Positions 50,533 to 59,590 of a stretch of 64,000 nt of DNA are shown here, in pieces. The stretch comes from VRUE01 sp963812335 (GTDB lineage: Bacteria; Actinomycetota; Thermoleophilia; Solirubrobacterales; 70-9). A program made the translations under genes and the position numbers. The stretch covers positions 310,001 to 374,000 of the forward strand of contig CAWEUU010000004.1 of the NCBI GenBank assembly GCA_963812335.1, in the 5' to 3' direction. Numbering within the stretch: the first letter of the stretch is position 1; every line of letters begins with the position of its first letter. Under the pieces are notes generated by a model, which was not told the origin of the DNA, searched no databases, and was given only the letters and a program-made list of their open reading frames with translations.

Positions 50533-52114
50533 TCGGCAAGCGCCGGTCGCGGCCGAAGGCCTTGGGGGTAATCCGCAGCCCCGGCGCCGCCTGGCGGCGC
50601 TTGTACTCGGCCCGGTCGACCATTCGCGTCACCTCGTCGACCACCTCGGCGGGCATTCCCGCGGCGATCATCTCCTCGCGCCCCTGGTCGCGCTCGACGT
50701 AGGCCTCGAGCACGCGGTCGAGCAGCTCGTAGGGCGGGAGCGAGTCGCTATCGAGCTGGTCGGGTCGCAGCTCTGCCGAGGGCGCCCGCTCGAGAACCGA
50801 GGCCGGCACCAGGTCGCGCCCGGCGCGCTCATTGCGGCGCCTCACCAATTCGTAGACGAGTGCCTTTGGCACGTCCTTGATCGCGGCGAAGCCGCCCGCC
50901 ATGTCGCCGTACAGGGTCGCGTAGCCGACCGACATCTCGCTCTTGTTGCCCGTCGCCAGGACCAGCCAGCCGTGCTGGTTGGAGAGCGCCATCACCAGGT
51001 TGCCGCGGATCCGCGCCTGGATGTTCTCGGCGGCGAGTCCGGCCAGCGACTCGCCAAGCCCTTCCTCGTAGGCTGCCATCGTCGCCTCGATCGGGATCTC
51101 GATCGCCTCGGCGCCGAGGTTTGCAGCGATATTCCGCGCGTCGGCCTGGGTTTCATCGCTTGAATGGGGCGAGGGCATGACCACACAGGTGACGCACTCC
51201 GGGCCGACCGCATCGGCGGCAAGCATCGCAACCAGGGCGGAGTCGATTCCGCCGGAGAGCGCGAGGCCGACGTGGCGGAAGCCGTTCTTGCCGACGTAGT
51301 CCCGCAGGCCGAGGACCAGCGCTGCATAGACCTCGTCGAGGTCCGGCAGCGGCTCGACGAGGGACGCCGGAGCGGCGGCCGGGATCTCGGCGATGAGCAA
51401 CTCCTCCTCGAACTGGGCCGCTCGGGCGATCACCTTGCCACTCGGATCGACGACGAAGCTGTGGCCGTCGAAGACGAGCTCGTCCTGACCGCCGACCAGG
51501 TTGCAGAAGGCGAGGTGGGTGCCGTACTCACGCGCCCGGGCCGCGAACATCTCTTCTCGCTCGCGGCCCTTGCCGCGATGGTAGGGCGAGCCGGACGGGT
51601 TGGCGATCAGCTGCGCTCCTTCCTCTGCCTCGGTCGAGGCCGGCGGGCCGGAGTCCCAGAGGTCCTCGCAGATCGTCAGCCCGACCCTGGCGCCGGCGAG
51701 CTCGACCGTCGCCGGCTGGACTCCGGGGACGAAGTAGCGCTGCTCGTCGAAGACCGCGTAGTTGGGCAGCCGGTTCTTGCGATACACCGCGCGCACCTCG
51801 CCGGCGGCGAGCACGGCGACGGAGTTGTGGGCGTGACGATGGTCGCCGCCCCCGGCCACGGGCTCGGCGAAGCCGACCAGGGCGACGACCTCGCCGACGC
51901 TTGCGGCCAGCCCCTCGACGGCAGCGAGATTGGCGGCGACAAAGTGGCGCTTCAGATAGAGGTCCTCGGCCGGATATCCGGGAATGCAGAGCTCGGGAAA
52001 AACGACCAGCTCGGCCCCCGCGGCGGCAGCACGCTCGATCCACTCGGCCACCTTGGCGGCGTTGCCGTCGACGTCGCCGACAGTGGGGTTGATCTGGGCG
52101 AGGGCTATGCGCAC
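50510..52114 (-). CDS. nadE: Glutamine-dependent NAD+ synthetase
   Basis: NadE amidates nicotinate adenine dinucleotide to NAD+. The 534-residue protein fuses an N-terminal nitrilase-fold glutaminase (Glu41 in VVFPELCIPGYPAEDL, Lys in YRKNRLPNY, Cys in LTICEDLWD) to a C-terminal ATP-pyrophosphatase with LALSGGIDSALVA and GNKSEMSVGYATLYGD. GTG 52114 gives the usual opening RIALAQINPTVGDVDGN. The frame stays open upstream into antisense of the next gene, which I do not accept as coding. It diverges from the metalloprotease gene. Confidence 0.95.
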   Translation of the reverse strand: MRIALAQINPTVGDVDGNAAKVAEWIERAAAAGAELVVFPELCIPGYPAEDLYLKRHFVAANLAAVEGLAASVGEVVALVGFAEPVAGGGDHRHAHNSVAVLAAGEVRAVYRKNRLPNYAVFDEQRYFVPGVQPATVELAGARVGLTICEDLWDSGPPASTEAEEGAQLIANPSGSPYHRGKGREREEMFAARAREYGTHLAFCNLVGGQDELVFDGHSFVVDPSGKVIARAAQFEEELLIAEIPAAAPASLVEPLPDLDEVYAALVLGLRDYVGKNGFRHVGLALSGGIDSALVAMLAADAVGPECVTCVVMPSPHSSDETQADARNIAANLGAEAIEIPIEATMAAYEEGLGESLAGLAAENIQARIRGNLVMALSNQHGWLVLATGNKSEMSVGYATLYGDMAGGFAAIKDVPKALVYELVRRRNERAGRDLVPASVLERAPSAELRPDQLDSDSLPPYELLDRVLEAYVERDQGREEMIAAGMPAEVVDEVTRMVDRAEYKRRQAAPGLRITPKAFGRDRRLPITNRFSG

Positions 52115-52182
52115 GGGTTTCTCGGCGGGAGCACGCCTGAAGTATCGCCATCGGAGCGGCCGGGCCGCGCTCCGCGGGCATG

Positions 52183-52188
52183 TAGATT
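52183..52188 (+). promoter_or_regulatory. -10 box of the secreted metalloprotease (leaderless)
   Basis: TAGATT ends 7 nt before ATG 52196. Confidence 0.5.
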
Positions 52189-52195
52189 TGCGTGT

Positions 52196-53578
52196 ATGCG
52201 GGCGAGAGTGGGGGTGATCGGGTTCGCGCTCGCTGCGCTGGTCTCGCTCTGGGCGCTGCCCGCCGGGGCGCTTGCGGGCGACCAGTGGACCTTCCGTCAG
52301 CCGCTCGCGCGCCCTACCGACCGGCCCGATCCCGCTCGCCATTCCTACTCGGTTCCGGAAGCACCCGGTTCCCCCGCCTGCGCGGGGCAGTTCTGTGTGC
52401 ACTGGGTGGCGGAGGGAATAGACGCCCCCGGTCTGGCCGACGCCAACGGAAGCGGCGACGGCGACGGCGTCCCCGACTACGTCGAGCGGGTGCTGCGGGT
52501 GGCGGCGTACGTGCACGCGACCGAGAACGGCAGGCTCGGCTGGCGGGAGCCACGCTCGGACGGGAGCCGCGGCGGCCGACGCGGCAAGACCGACGTCTAC
52601 CTGAAGGAGCTGGGCCGACTGCTGTTCGGCTACGCCGCGCCCGATCGCGGCCAGACCCCGCGCGGCAACCGCCTGCCGCGGCGCCTGCATGGCTACCTGG
52701 TGCTCGACAACGACTACGACCCCAAGCAATATCCCGGCACCCGGCACCGGGCGGTGCTCGAGGTCACCTTCGCGCACGAGTACTGCCACATCCTGCAGAT
52801 GGGCTACGACGCCTACCAGGACGCCTGGATGGCCGAGTCGACGGCGGTCTGGATGGAGGACCAGGTCTACAACGGAATCGACGACTACCTGCGCTACGTG
52901 CGCCGGTGGGTGCGGCTCTACCGCACGCCGCTGACCGCCAACTCGATCCGCGAGTACGGAGCCGTGGTCTGGAACGAGTGGCTGGTTCGCCAGTACGGCC
53001 GCAACATCGTGCGCGACGCCTGGTCGCGGGCGCTGCACACCCGGCCGGGAGGCTTCTCGGTCGCCAGCTACGACTCGGCGATCCGAGCCACTGGCGGCTC
53101 GGACTTCAACCGTGACTTCGCCCGCTTCGCCCGCGACCTCGCTGAGTGGCGAACCGGCGTACGCTTCCGCGAGGGTCGCCGCTACCCCGACGTGCCGCGC
53201 CAGGGCACGCTGCCGCCCAGCGGGCGGCCCCTGCAGCGTTCGCTTAACCACGCCACCTTCCAGTTGCTGCGTGTGCCCGCCGGCGGCGGGCGGGCGGTCG
53301 TGGCGCGGGCGGTCGCGCCCCGGGGTGTGGCCGCCGGCCTGGCGCTGGTCGGCCGCATCGGCAGCGAGCGCGGGGGGCGCGTCGTCTCCGAGCTGAGCTT
53401 CAAGCGACGTGGCGGCGCGATCGTGGTCCGCCTGCCCCGCCCCGGACGGTTCCAGCGGGTCACCGCGGTTCTCGTCAACGCCGACAGTCGCGCCGAGGGC
53501 TTCAGCGCCCGGCGCCTCGATTGGAACTACCTGACCGACACCGCGCCGTTCCGGGTGCGCGCCCGCGCGCTGCGCTGA
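52196..53578 (+). CDS. Secreted HExxH zinc metalloprotease candidate (MXAN_6640-like)
   Basis: The 460-residue protein starts with a Sec signal peptide (basic MRAR, hydrophobic core, AGALAG cleavage region near residue 28). A DANGSGDGDGVPDY segment resembles a calcium-binding loop. The zinc motif HEYCH at residues 194-198 is followed by Glu214 in AESTAVWMED, a gluzincin-type arrangement. The C-terminal 100 residues look like a beta-rich domain. Proteins with this layout are annotated as putative metalloproteases; activity and substrate are unproven. Its 3' end overlaps the convergent WS/DGAT gene by 52 nt. Confidence 0.75.
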   Translation: MRARVGVIGFALAALVSLWALPAGALAGDQWTFRQPLARPTDRPDPARHSYSVPEAPGSPACAGQFCVHWVAEGIDAPGLADANGSGDGDGVPDYVERVLRVAAYVHATENGRLGWREPRSDGSRGGRRGKTDVYLKELGRLLFGYAAPDRGQTPRGNRLPRRLHGYLVLDNDYDPKQYPGTRHRAVLEVTFAHEYCHILQMGYDAYQDAWMAESTAVWMEDQVYNGIDDYLRYVRRWVRLYRTPLTANSIREYGAVVWNEWLVRQYGRNIVRDAWSRALHTRPGGFSVASYDSAIRATGGSDFNRDFARFARDLAEWRTGVRFREGRRYPDVPRQGTLPPSGRPLQRSLNHATFQLLRVPAGGGRAVVARAVAPRGVAAGLALVGRIGSERGGRVVSELSFKRRGGAIVVRLPRPGRFQRVTAVLVNADSRAEGFSARRLDWNYLTDTAPFRVRARALR

Positions 53579-54960
53579 GGCTCCTCGGCCGGGGGCGCCG
53601 TCGCGATCGCTTCGGCGCAGGCCGCTTCGAGGTCGAGGCCGAAGCTGTCGAGGTCGGCCATCGCGTCGTAGTCGCCGACCAGGCCGAAGTCGATCTTGCC
53701 GTCGTAGGACATGATCCCGACGCAGAGCGCCTGGCGGCGGGCGAGCGGGACCAGGGGGAAGATCGAGTCCATGCGGCGGCCCATCAGGTACAGCGGGAAC
53801 TGGGGTCCAGGAACGTTGGTGACGACGAGGTTGAAAAAGCGCTGGGCCGGCTGCAGCCGCGCCGCCTGCGAGGCGATCGTCGGGGGGGCGAAGTCGGTCA
53901 GCTTGGTCAGCAGCTCGGCGCCGACCGCCTGGCCGGAGCCCTTCAGGTCGCCCATCGTCTCGCTGACCAGGCGCAGGCGCTCGACCGGGTCCCGCGATGA
54001 GACCGGCAGCGGCGCCATCATCGCCGAGATGCGGTTGCCGAGCGCCCCGTGCTCTTCGTCGGCGCGGACGCTGACCGGCACCATCGCCCGCATCTCCAGC
54101 TCGTCGGTCTCGTGGCCGCGGGCGCGCAGGTAGTTGCCGAGGGCGCCGGCGACGACCGAGAGGACGACGTCGTTGACCGTTCCCCCGTGGGCGTTCTTGA
54201 CCCGCTTCAGGTCTCCCAGGTCGGCCCGGACGAAGGCGATGCGGCGGTGCGAGCCGATCTCGACGTTGAACGGCGTGTGCGGGGCAGCAGCGGCGCCCTC
54301 GAGGAACTTGCCCACGTCGACGAGCTCGCGCAGAACCTGGCGCGGGCCACGCAGGGCGGCGCGCACACCGCGGACGAACTCGCGCGGGCTGGTCGCGCGC
54401 TCATGCAGCGCGTCCCTGAGCAGGCCGAGGTCGGTCGGCTCCGGGCGGGGCGCCCACTTCGGCGGCCGCACGGGCGGGTGGTCGGGCTCCTGCTCGAGGT
54501 CGAAGAGGACGGTCGTGATGTCGACGCCGGAGACACCGTCGACGAGGGCATGGTGGCTCTTGCCGACGACGGCGAAGCGGTCTTCGTCAAGGCCCTCGAC
54601 CAGCCACAGCTCCCAGAGCGGCTTGGTGCGGTCGAGCTGCTGCGAGAAAATCCGTGCGGCGAGGTTGCGCAGCTGCTCCTCGGAGCCGGGCGCGGGCAGC
54701 GCCGTGCGGCGCACGTGGTAGTCGAGGTTGAGGAACGGGTCGTCGACCCAGACCGGGCGACCCTGGTCGAAGGGGACGAAGCGGAGCTTCTGGCGGAAGC
54801 GGGGGACCAGGTGCAGGCGCGACTCGATCTGGTCGCGGAACTCTTCATGCGAGGGCGGCGTGCCCTCGAAGATGATCGCCGAGGCGACGTGCATGTGAGC
54901 GCCGGCGCGTTCCAGGTGCAGGAACGAGGTGTCGAGTCCGGTCAGTCGATCGCCGTTCAT
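53527..54960 (-). CDS. Wax ester synthase / diacylglycerol acyltransferase (WS/DGAT)
   Basis: WS/DGAT enzymes esterify diacylglycerol or fatty alcohols with acyl-CoA and make storage triacylglycerol or wax. The 477-residue protein opens LTGLDTSFLHLERAGAHMHV, has the catalytic HHALVDG (His136, His137, Asp141, Gly142) and the C-terminal PLYLMGRRMDSIFPLVPLA and NVPGPQ motifs of the family. ATG 54960 fits these; an upstream ATG at 55002 would run through the R1c palindrome. Together with the thiolase, SDR and AGPS-like genes it points to active neutral or ether lipid metabolism. Confidence 0.92.
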   Translation of the reverse strand: MNGDRLTGLDTSFLHLERAGAHMHVASAIIFEGTPPSHEEFRDQIESRLHLVPRFRQKLRFVPFDQGRPVWVDDPFLNLDYHVRRTALPAPGSEEQLRNLAARIFSQQLDRTKPLWELWLVEGLDEDRFAVVGKSHHALVDGVSGVDITTVLFDLEQEPDHPPVRPPKWAPRPEPTDLGLLRDALHERATSPREFVRGVRAALRGPRQVLRELVDVGKFLEGAAAAPHTPFNVEIGSHRRIAFVRADLGDLKRVKNAHGGTVNDVVLSVVAGALGNYLRARGHETDELEMRAMVPVSVRADEEHGALGNRISAMMAPLPVSSRDPVERLRLVSETMGDLKGSGQAVGAELLTKLTDFAPPTIASQAARLQPAQRFFNLVVTNVPGPQFPLYLMGRRMDSIFPLVPLARRQALCVGIMSYDGKIDFGLVGDYDAMADLDSFGLDLEAACAEAIATAPPAEEPQRSARARTRNGAVSVR

Positions 54961-54977
54961 GACCCGATTCTCGCATG

Positions 54978-55090
54978 GAGGCCTATCCCGTAGGGCCTCC
55001 ACTTAACTTTTTGCGAAGACAGTCGGCGGTCGTCCGTGGGCGTCGCCGCGCAAAAAGTACAAGACGTTCCGGCCCTACGGGATAGGCCTC
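54978..55090. repeat. R1c: full copy of the R1 extragenic palindrome
   Basis: Outer arms 54978-54997 and 55071-55090 pair perfectly over 20 bp. The inner stem pairs 55006-55015 with 55049-55058, including a C-G to G-C swap relative to R1b. Flanking TCCACTTAACTTTTT and AAAAAGTACAAGACGTTCC match R1b. The right arm runs into the dinB stop codon (minus strand). Confidence 0.88.
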
Positions 55091-56162
55091 AGGCTGTGAG
55101 GCCGAGTTGCATCTGGGCCGGCGCTTCGACCGGGGCGTCCTCAGCGAAGCTTGCGACGCGCACGCCGAGCAGGCGGACCGGGCGTGGGGGGGCGTAAGCG
55201 CGGAGCAGGTCGAGGGCTATCGGGGCGACGATCTCGGGGTCGTTGGTCGGTTCGTCGAGGGTCTGGGAGCGGGTTATGTTGGTCCAGTCGTCGAGACGGA
55301 CCTTGATCCCTATCGTGCGCCCGGAGAGGTCACGAGAGCGCAGGCGGCGGCAGAGCTCCTTGGCGAGCAAGGCCATGTGGTCGGCCATCTGGACTCGGTC
55401 GGCGACATCGGCGTCGAAGGTCGTCTCCGCCGACTGCGACTTGGTCTCGCGTTCGACCGCAATCGGGGTCGGGTCCTCGAAGCGCGCCCTGGCCGGCAGC
55501 CAGCGGCCCATGCGGGGACCGAATGCCCGCTCCAGCGCGTCCGAGTCGTGGGTGCGCAGGTCGGCCAACGTGCCGATGCCCATCTGCTCCAGCTTGAAAA
55601 CGGTCTTGGGGCCGATCCCGGGGACGAGGCCCGGCGGCTCGGCGGCGAAACGCTCCAGGGCGTCGTCCCGTGAGAGCACCACCAAGCCCGCCGGCTTTCC
55701 GAGCTCACTAACGATCTTGGCCAGTAGCCGGTTCTCCGAGATCCCGACCGAGCAGGTCAATCCGAGGTCCTCGCGGATCTCGGTCGCGATCCGCCGCATC
55801 GAAGCCTTCGGCGAGAAGAGGTCGCTGAGGTCGAGATAGGCCTCGTCGAGCCCGACCACCTCGACCGTCTCGACGTTCGCCCGCAGGATCTCCATCACCC
55901 GCGCCGAGGCCTCGCGGTAGGCGGGAAAGTCCGGCTTCAGATAGACCGCGTCCGGCAACCGCCGCCGCGCGACCGCCGCCGGCATCGCCGAGTGGATCCC
56001 GGCCAGCCTGCGCGCCTCATAGCTCGCCGTGGTCACGACGGCCCGCGGCCCCGACCCGCAGACCACCACCGGCTTCCCCCGCAATTCCGGCCGCCGCCGC
56101 AACTCGACCGACGCGTAGAACGCGTCCATATCCAGGTGCGCGATCGTCCGCCGCTCCGCCAC
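55089..56162 (-). CDS. dinB: DNA polymerase IV (Y family)
   Basis: DinB copies past damaged bases with low fidelity. The 357-residue protein has the first catalytic aspartates in HLDMDAFYASVELRR, the acidic pair in VGLDEAYLDLSDLF, the SVGISENRLLAKIVSELGKPAG motif, an HhH-type LVPGIGPKTVFKLEQMGIG thumb, and a little-finger domain. GTG 56162 is set by a TACCAT box 6 nt upstream. The C-terminus APAQMQLGLTA contains a beta-clamp-binding-like QMQLGL. No LexA box was recognised. Confidence 0.94.
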   Translation of the reverse strand: MAERRTIAHLDMDAFYASVELRRRPELRGKPVVVCGSGPRAVVTTASYEARRLAGIHSAMPAAVARRRLPDAVYLKPDFPAYREASARVMEILRANVETVEVVGLDEAYLDLSDLFSPKASMRRIATEIREDLGLTCSVGISENRLLAKIVSELGKPAGLVVLSRDDALERFAAEPPGLVPGIGPKTVFKLEQMGIGTLADLRTHDSDALERAFGPRMGRWLPARARFEDPTPIAVERETKSQSAETTFDADVADRVQMADHMALLAKELCRRLRSRDLSGRTIGIKVRLDDWTNITRSQTLDEPTNDPEIVAPIALDLLRAYAPPRPVRLLGVRVASFAEDAPVEAPAQMQLGLTA

Positions 56163-56168
56163 AGTCCG

Positions 56169-56174
56169 ATGGTA
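56169..56174 (-). promoter_or_regulatory. -10 box of dinB (leaderless)
   Basis: TACCAT (56174 to 56169) ends 6 nt before GTG 56162 on the minus strand. Confidence 0.5.
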
Positions 56175-56230
56175 GGAGCAGAGTGGGACAGACTGGGCTC
56201 TCACGGCGGTCCCGGGGAGCCGCTTGTGGG

Positions 56231-56236
56231 TAGCAT
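56231..56236 (+). promoter_or_regulatory. -10 box of the 93-aa gene (leaderless)
   Basis: TAGCAT ends 7 nt before GTG 56244. It is the same hexamer and spacing as tyrS. Confidence 0.5.
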
Positions 56237-56243
56237 CGGGGCC

Positions 56244-56525
56244 GTGGCTTCTCCCGAGGCGAAGAACCTGGAGGCGATCTCCAAGGCGATCGACCAGCAC
56301 AACCGCAACTGCCCGTTCCCGGCGGCCGAAGTGCGGATGAACCCGTTTGAGGTCGAACGGCTGGGCTGGGAGGAGATCCGCGGCCTGCCGGTTGTGCCCG
56401 ACTCTTCGATCGGAACCGGCCGCTTCCGCATCGTCTGCTCCCAGGAGCTCGACGACACCGGCCTCGAAGAGACCGAGGCGGTCGGCCGCGAACTGGTCGA
56501 GACCATCGCCCCGAGCAGCAATTAA
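56244..56525 (+). CDS. Small conserved-looking protein of unknown function (93 aa)
   Basis: GTG 56244 follows a -10 box and opens a 93-residue protein with KNLEAISKAIDQHNRNCPF, MNPFEVERLGWEEIRGLPV and TGRFRIVC segments. The composition is soluble and acidic, with two Cys residues. I recognise no family; a Cys-containing small stress or redox protein is imaginable but unsupported. It lies between divergent dinB and convergent ccdA and so is transcribed alone. Confidence 0.7.
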   Translation: MASPEAKNLEAISKAIDQHNRNCPFPAAEVRMNPFEVERLGWEEIRGLPVVPDSSIGTGRFRIVCSQELDDTGLEETEAVGRELVETIAPSSN

Positions 56526-56538
56526 CGCCCTGAGGTCC

Positions 56539-57300
56539 TCAGATTCCGTTCAGGAAGTCGAGGCCTAGTTCATTGACAAGGCGTTCGGCCTCGATGTTGA
56601 GCTGGGTCAGTTCACCGGTCCAGATCAGGACGCCCATCACGATCAGGATCGCGCCGCCGGTGGCGACAATTGCCTGGTAATGGCGCTTGACGACGGCGAA
56701 GGCGGTGGTCATGCGGGAGAAGGCGATGGCAGTGAGCAGGAAGGGGATCGCGAGGCCGGCCGAGTAGACGGCAAGCAGGAAGGCGCCGCGGGCGGCCGAG
56801 CCGGAGAGCGAGGCGGCGCCGAGGATCGCGCCGAGGGTGGGGCCGATGCAGGGCGTCCAGGCGATCGCGAAGGCGGCGCCGGCGACGATCGGGCCGCCCT
56901 TGCCGGCCCGCTCTAGCAGGGCGTCGACGTGCCACTCGCGGTTGAGCCGGGTGACGAAGAGCTGGGCGACGAAAAGGACGCCCATCGCCACGATCAACCC
57001 GGCCGAGATCTTGGTCAGCAGCTGCTTGTGGTCCTGCAGGGTGGCGCCGAGGGCGGTTGCGGTCAGCCCGAGGGCGATGAAGATCGCCGAGAAGCTGGCG
57101 ACAAAGAGCAGGCTCGGCCCGAGCACCCGCCGCCAGCCGGCGTTGTCGAGCTCGGCCGCGGAGACGCCGCTGACCGCAGAGAGGTAGCCGGGGACGAGCG
57201 GCAGCACACAGGGAGAGAGGAAGGAGACGATCCCCGCCGCGAGCGCGGCGAAGATGCCGACCCCCGCGGTCGGATCGGTGCTCAACTCGGCGACGATCAC
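56539..57300 (-). CDS. ccdA: Cytochrome c biogenesis protein CcdA
   Basis: CcdA carries electrons from cytoplasmic thioredoxin across the membrane for cytochrome c maturation or thiol repair. The 253-residue protein shows six membrane helices with the redox cysteines in SFLSPCVLPLVPGYL and AWTPCIGPTLG. GTG 57300 follows TACCCT by 8 nt. No ResA/CcsX partner is adjacent. The C-terminal 30 residues after the last helix are an acidic tail. Confidence 0.9.
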   Translation of the reverse strand: MIVAELSTDPTAGVGIFAALAAGIVSFLSPCVLPLVPGYLSAVSGVSAAELDNAGWRRVLGPSLLFVASFSAIFIALGLTATALGATLQDHKQLLTKISAGLIVAMGVLFVAQLFVTRLNREWHVDALLERAGKGGPIVAGAAFAIAWTPCIGPTLGAILGAASLSGSAARGAFLLAVYSAGLAIPFLLTAIAFSRMTTAFAVVKRHYQAIVATGGAILIVMGVLIWTGELTQLNIEAERLVNELGLDFLNGI

Positions 57301-57308
57301 GACCCCTA

Positions 57309-57314
57309 AGGGTA
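57309..57314 (-). promoter_or_regulatory. -10 box of ccdA (leaderless)
   Basis: TACCCT (57314 to 57309) ends 8 nt before GTG 57300 on the minus strand. Confidence 0.5.
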
Positions 57315-57435
57315 CTTCGGCCGCGACCCCGGATCCGGGAAGCGGGGGTTTCGCTCGCGCGAGTGGCCACAGCCCGGTAGATTTTGGCCAGCCAGCCAAC
57401 TGCCGCGCGCCCGCGGCGCAGACACGGGAGAGACT

Positions 57436-58629
57436 TTGAGCAACCGCACGTACGTGATCGGGGTCGGGATGACCAAGTTCGAGAAGCCGGGAACCAAGGA
57501 GGGTGACTACCCCGACTGGGCCAAGGAAGCGGGGGAGAGGGCGCTCACCGACGCCGGCATCCCCTACGAGGACGTCGAGCAGGCCTTCGCCGGCTACTGC
57601 TACGGCGACTCGACCTACGGCCAGCGGGCGCTCTACCAGCTCGGCCTGACCGGGATCCCGGTGGTCAACGTCAACAACAACTGCTCGACCGGCTCCTCGG
57701 CGCTGTTCCTCGCCCGCCAGGCGGTCAAGGGCGGCCTGGTCGAGTGCGCGATGGCGATCGGCTTCGAGAAGATGGAGCCGGGCTCACTGGGCGTCAAGTA
57801 CACCGACCGCACCAACGCGCTGGACAAGCACGCGATGCGGATGTTCGAGATCCGCGACCCCGAGCAGTCGCCGCCGGCGCCGCAGATGTTCGGCAACGCG
57901 GGCCGCGACCACATGGACAAGTACGGCTCCAATCCCGATCACTACGCCTGGATCGGCTGGAAGAACCACAAGCACTCGGTCAACAACCCCTACGCCCAGT
58001 TCCAGGACGAGTACAGCCTCGAGGACATCAAGGCAGCGAAGATGATCCACGACCCGCTGACCAAGCTGCAGTGTTCGCCGACCTCCGACGGCTCGGCCTG
58101 CGCGATCGTCGCCTCCGAGCGCTACGTCGAAGAGCACGGCCTCGGCGACCAGGCGATCGAGATCGCCGGCCAGTCGATGGTCACCGACCTCAGCTCGACC
58201 TTCGCCGAGCAGACCGACTGCATGAAGATCGTCGGCTCGGACATGTCGAAGCAGGCCGCCGACGAGGCCTACGCCGAGGCCGGCGTCGAGGCCGGCGCGG
58301 TAGACGTCTGCGAGCTGCACGACTGCTTCAGCGCCAACGAGCTGATCACCTACGAAGCGCTCGGATTCGCAGCGGAGGGGGAGGGGCACAAGCTGGTCGA
58401 GGAAGAGGCGACCACCTACGGCGGCAAGGTCGTCGTCAACCCCTCCGGCGGGCTGATCTCCAAGGGCCACCCACTCGGGGCGACCGGGCTGGCGCAGTGC
58501 TCTGAGCTGACCTGGCAGCTGCGCGGCAAGGCCGACAAGCGACAGGTCGACGGCGCCAAGACCGCCCTGCAGCACAACATCGGCCTCGGCGGCGCCGCCG
58601 TGGTCACCGTCTACAAGCCGGCGGCCTAG
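57436..58629 (+). CDS. Thiolase-fold lipid-transfer protein / acetyl-CoA acetyltransferase (SCP-x type)
   Basis: The 397-residue protein belongs to the non-decarboxylating thiolase-like group annotated as lipid-transfer proteins (SCP-x thiolase domain) used in sterol or branched fatty acid side-chain degradation. It has YVIGVGMTKFEKPG, NNNCSTGSSALF with the nucleophilic Cys, CELHDCFSANELITYEALG and NPSGGLISKGHPLGATGLAQ. TTG 57436 was chosen because it gives the standard N-terminus. GGAGAG lies very close upstream, so the SD spacing is short. An SDR gene follows. Confidence 0.88.
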   Translation: MSNRTYVIGVGMTKFEKPGTKEGDYPDWAKEAGERALTDAGIPYEDVEQAFAGYCYGDSTYGQRALYQLGLTGIPVVNVNNNCSTGSSALFLARQAVKGGLVECAMAIGFEKMEPGSLGVKYTDRTNALDKHAMRMFEIRDPEQSPPAPQMFGNAGRDHMDKYGSNPDHYAWIGWKNHKHSVNNPYAQFQDEYSLEDIKAAKMIHDPLTKLQCSPTSDGSACAIVASERYVEEHGLGDQAIEIAGQSMVTDLSSTFAEQTDCMKIVGSDMSKQAADEAYAEAGVEAGAVDVCELHDCFSANELITYEALGFAAEGEGHKLVEEEATTYGGKVVVNPSGGLISKGHPLGATGLAQCSELTWQLRGKADKRQVDGAKTALQHNIGLGGAAVVTVYKPAA

Positions 58630-58655
58630 AGGGTCGCCGGGGAAGAGGAGCCGGC

Positions 58656-59540
58656 ATGGCGAAGCAGCGACGCTCACTCAGCGGCAAGGTCGTGGCGATC
58701 ACCGGCGGCGCGCGCGGGATCGGCAAGACGACCGCGCAGGCACTGGTCCGCAAGGGCTGCCGGGTCGCGCTCGGCGACCTCGACCTCGAGCCGGCCGAAC
58801 AGACGGCGGCGGAGCTGGGCGGCGGCACGGTCGCGATCCAGCTCAACGTCACCGACCGCGACTCGTTCTCCGCCTTCCTCGACGAGGCCGAACGCCAGCT
58901 CGGGCCGGTCGACGTGCTGGTCAACAACGCCGGGATCATGCCGGTGACGCCGTTCGAGGACGAGAGCGACGACTCGATCCGGCGCCAGCTCGACATCAAC
59001 GTCTACGGCGTCATGCTCGGCACCCAGCTGGCGGTGCGCAAGATGAAAGCGAGGGGGCAGGGGCACATCGTCAACATCGCCTCCTCGGCCGGCAAAGCGG
59101 GCGTGCCCGGGATCGCCACCTATGCGGCGACCAAGCACGCCGTCGTCGGCCTGACCGAGGCGGTGCGGGCGGAGTGCCGCGGCAGCGGCGTCGAGCTCTC
59201 CTACGTGATGCCGATCACCGTCAACACGCAGCTGATCGAAGGCCTCGCCGACCAGCGCGGCGTCAAGCGGGTAGAGCCAGAGGACGTCGCCAAGGAGATC
59301 GTCGACGGCCTCGAGCTGGGCAAGGTCGACATCTACGTGCCGCGCGAGCTGCGAGTCACGGTCGCGCTCGGCGCCCTGCTGCCGCGCCGGGCCCGCGAGG
59401 CGGTCGCACGCTTCATGGGGGTCGAGACGGTGATGACCGAGGTCGACCCGGTCGCACGGCGCTCCTACGAGGAGCGGATCTCCCACAACGCCGAGGGCGC
59501 GGAGCCCGAGGCGGAGCCGGAGCAGCAGCGGGCCGCGTAG
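58656..59540 (+). CDS. Short-chain dehydrogenase/reductase
   Basis: The 294-residue classical SDR has TGGARGIGKTTAQAL for cofactor binding, NNAGIMPVTPF, and a catalytic Ser with Tyr-x3-Lys in YAATKHAVVGLTEAV. The substrate is unknown. An Arg/Glu/Ala-rich C-terminal tail after about residue 225 is longer than in typical 250-residue SDRs. GGAAGAGGAG before ATG 58656 is a strong SD. Pairing with the SCP-x-like thiolase suggests a lipid or sterol oxidoreductase. Confidence 0.87.
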   Translation: MAKQRRSLSGKVVAITGGARGIGKTTAQALVRKGCRVALGDLDLEPAEQTAAELGGGTVAIQLNVTDRDSFSAFLDEAERQLGPVDVLVNNAGIMPVTPFEDESDDSIRRQLDINVYGVMLGTQLAVRKMKARGQGHIVNIASSAGKAGVPGIATYAATKHAVVGLTEAVRAECRGSGVELSYVMPITVNTQLIEGLADQRGVKRVEPEDVAKEIVDGLELGKVDIYVPRELRVTVALGALLPRRAREAVARFMGVETVMTEVDPVARRSYEERISHNAEGAEPEAEPEQQRAA

Positions 59541-59590
59541 CTCGTCGCAGAATCTGGCTGTATCAGGGCCAAAATGCTTCAATAGGACCG

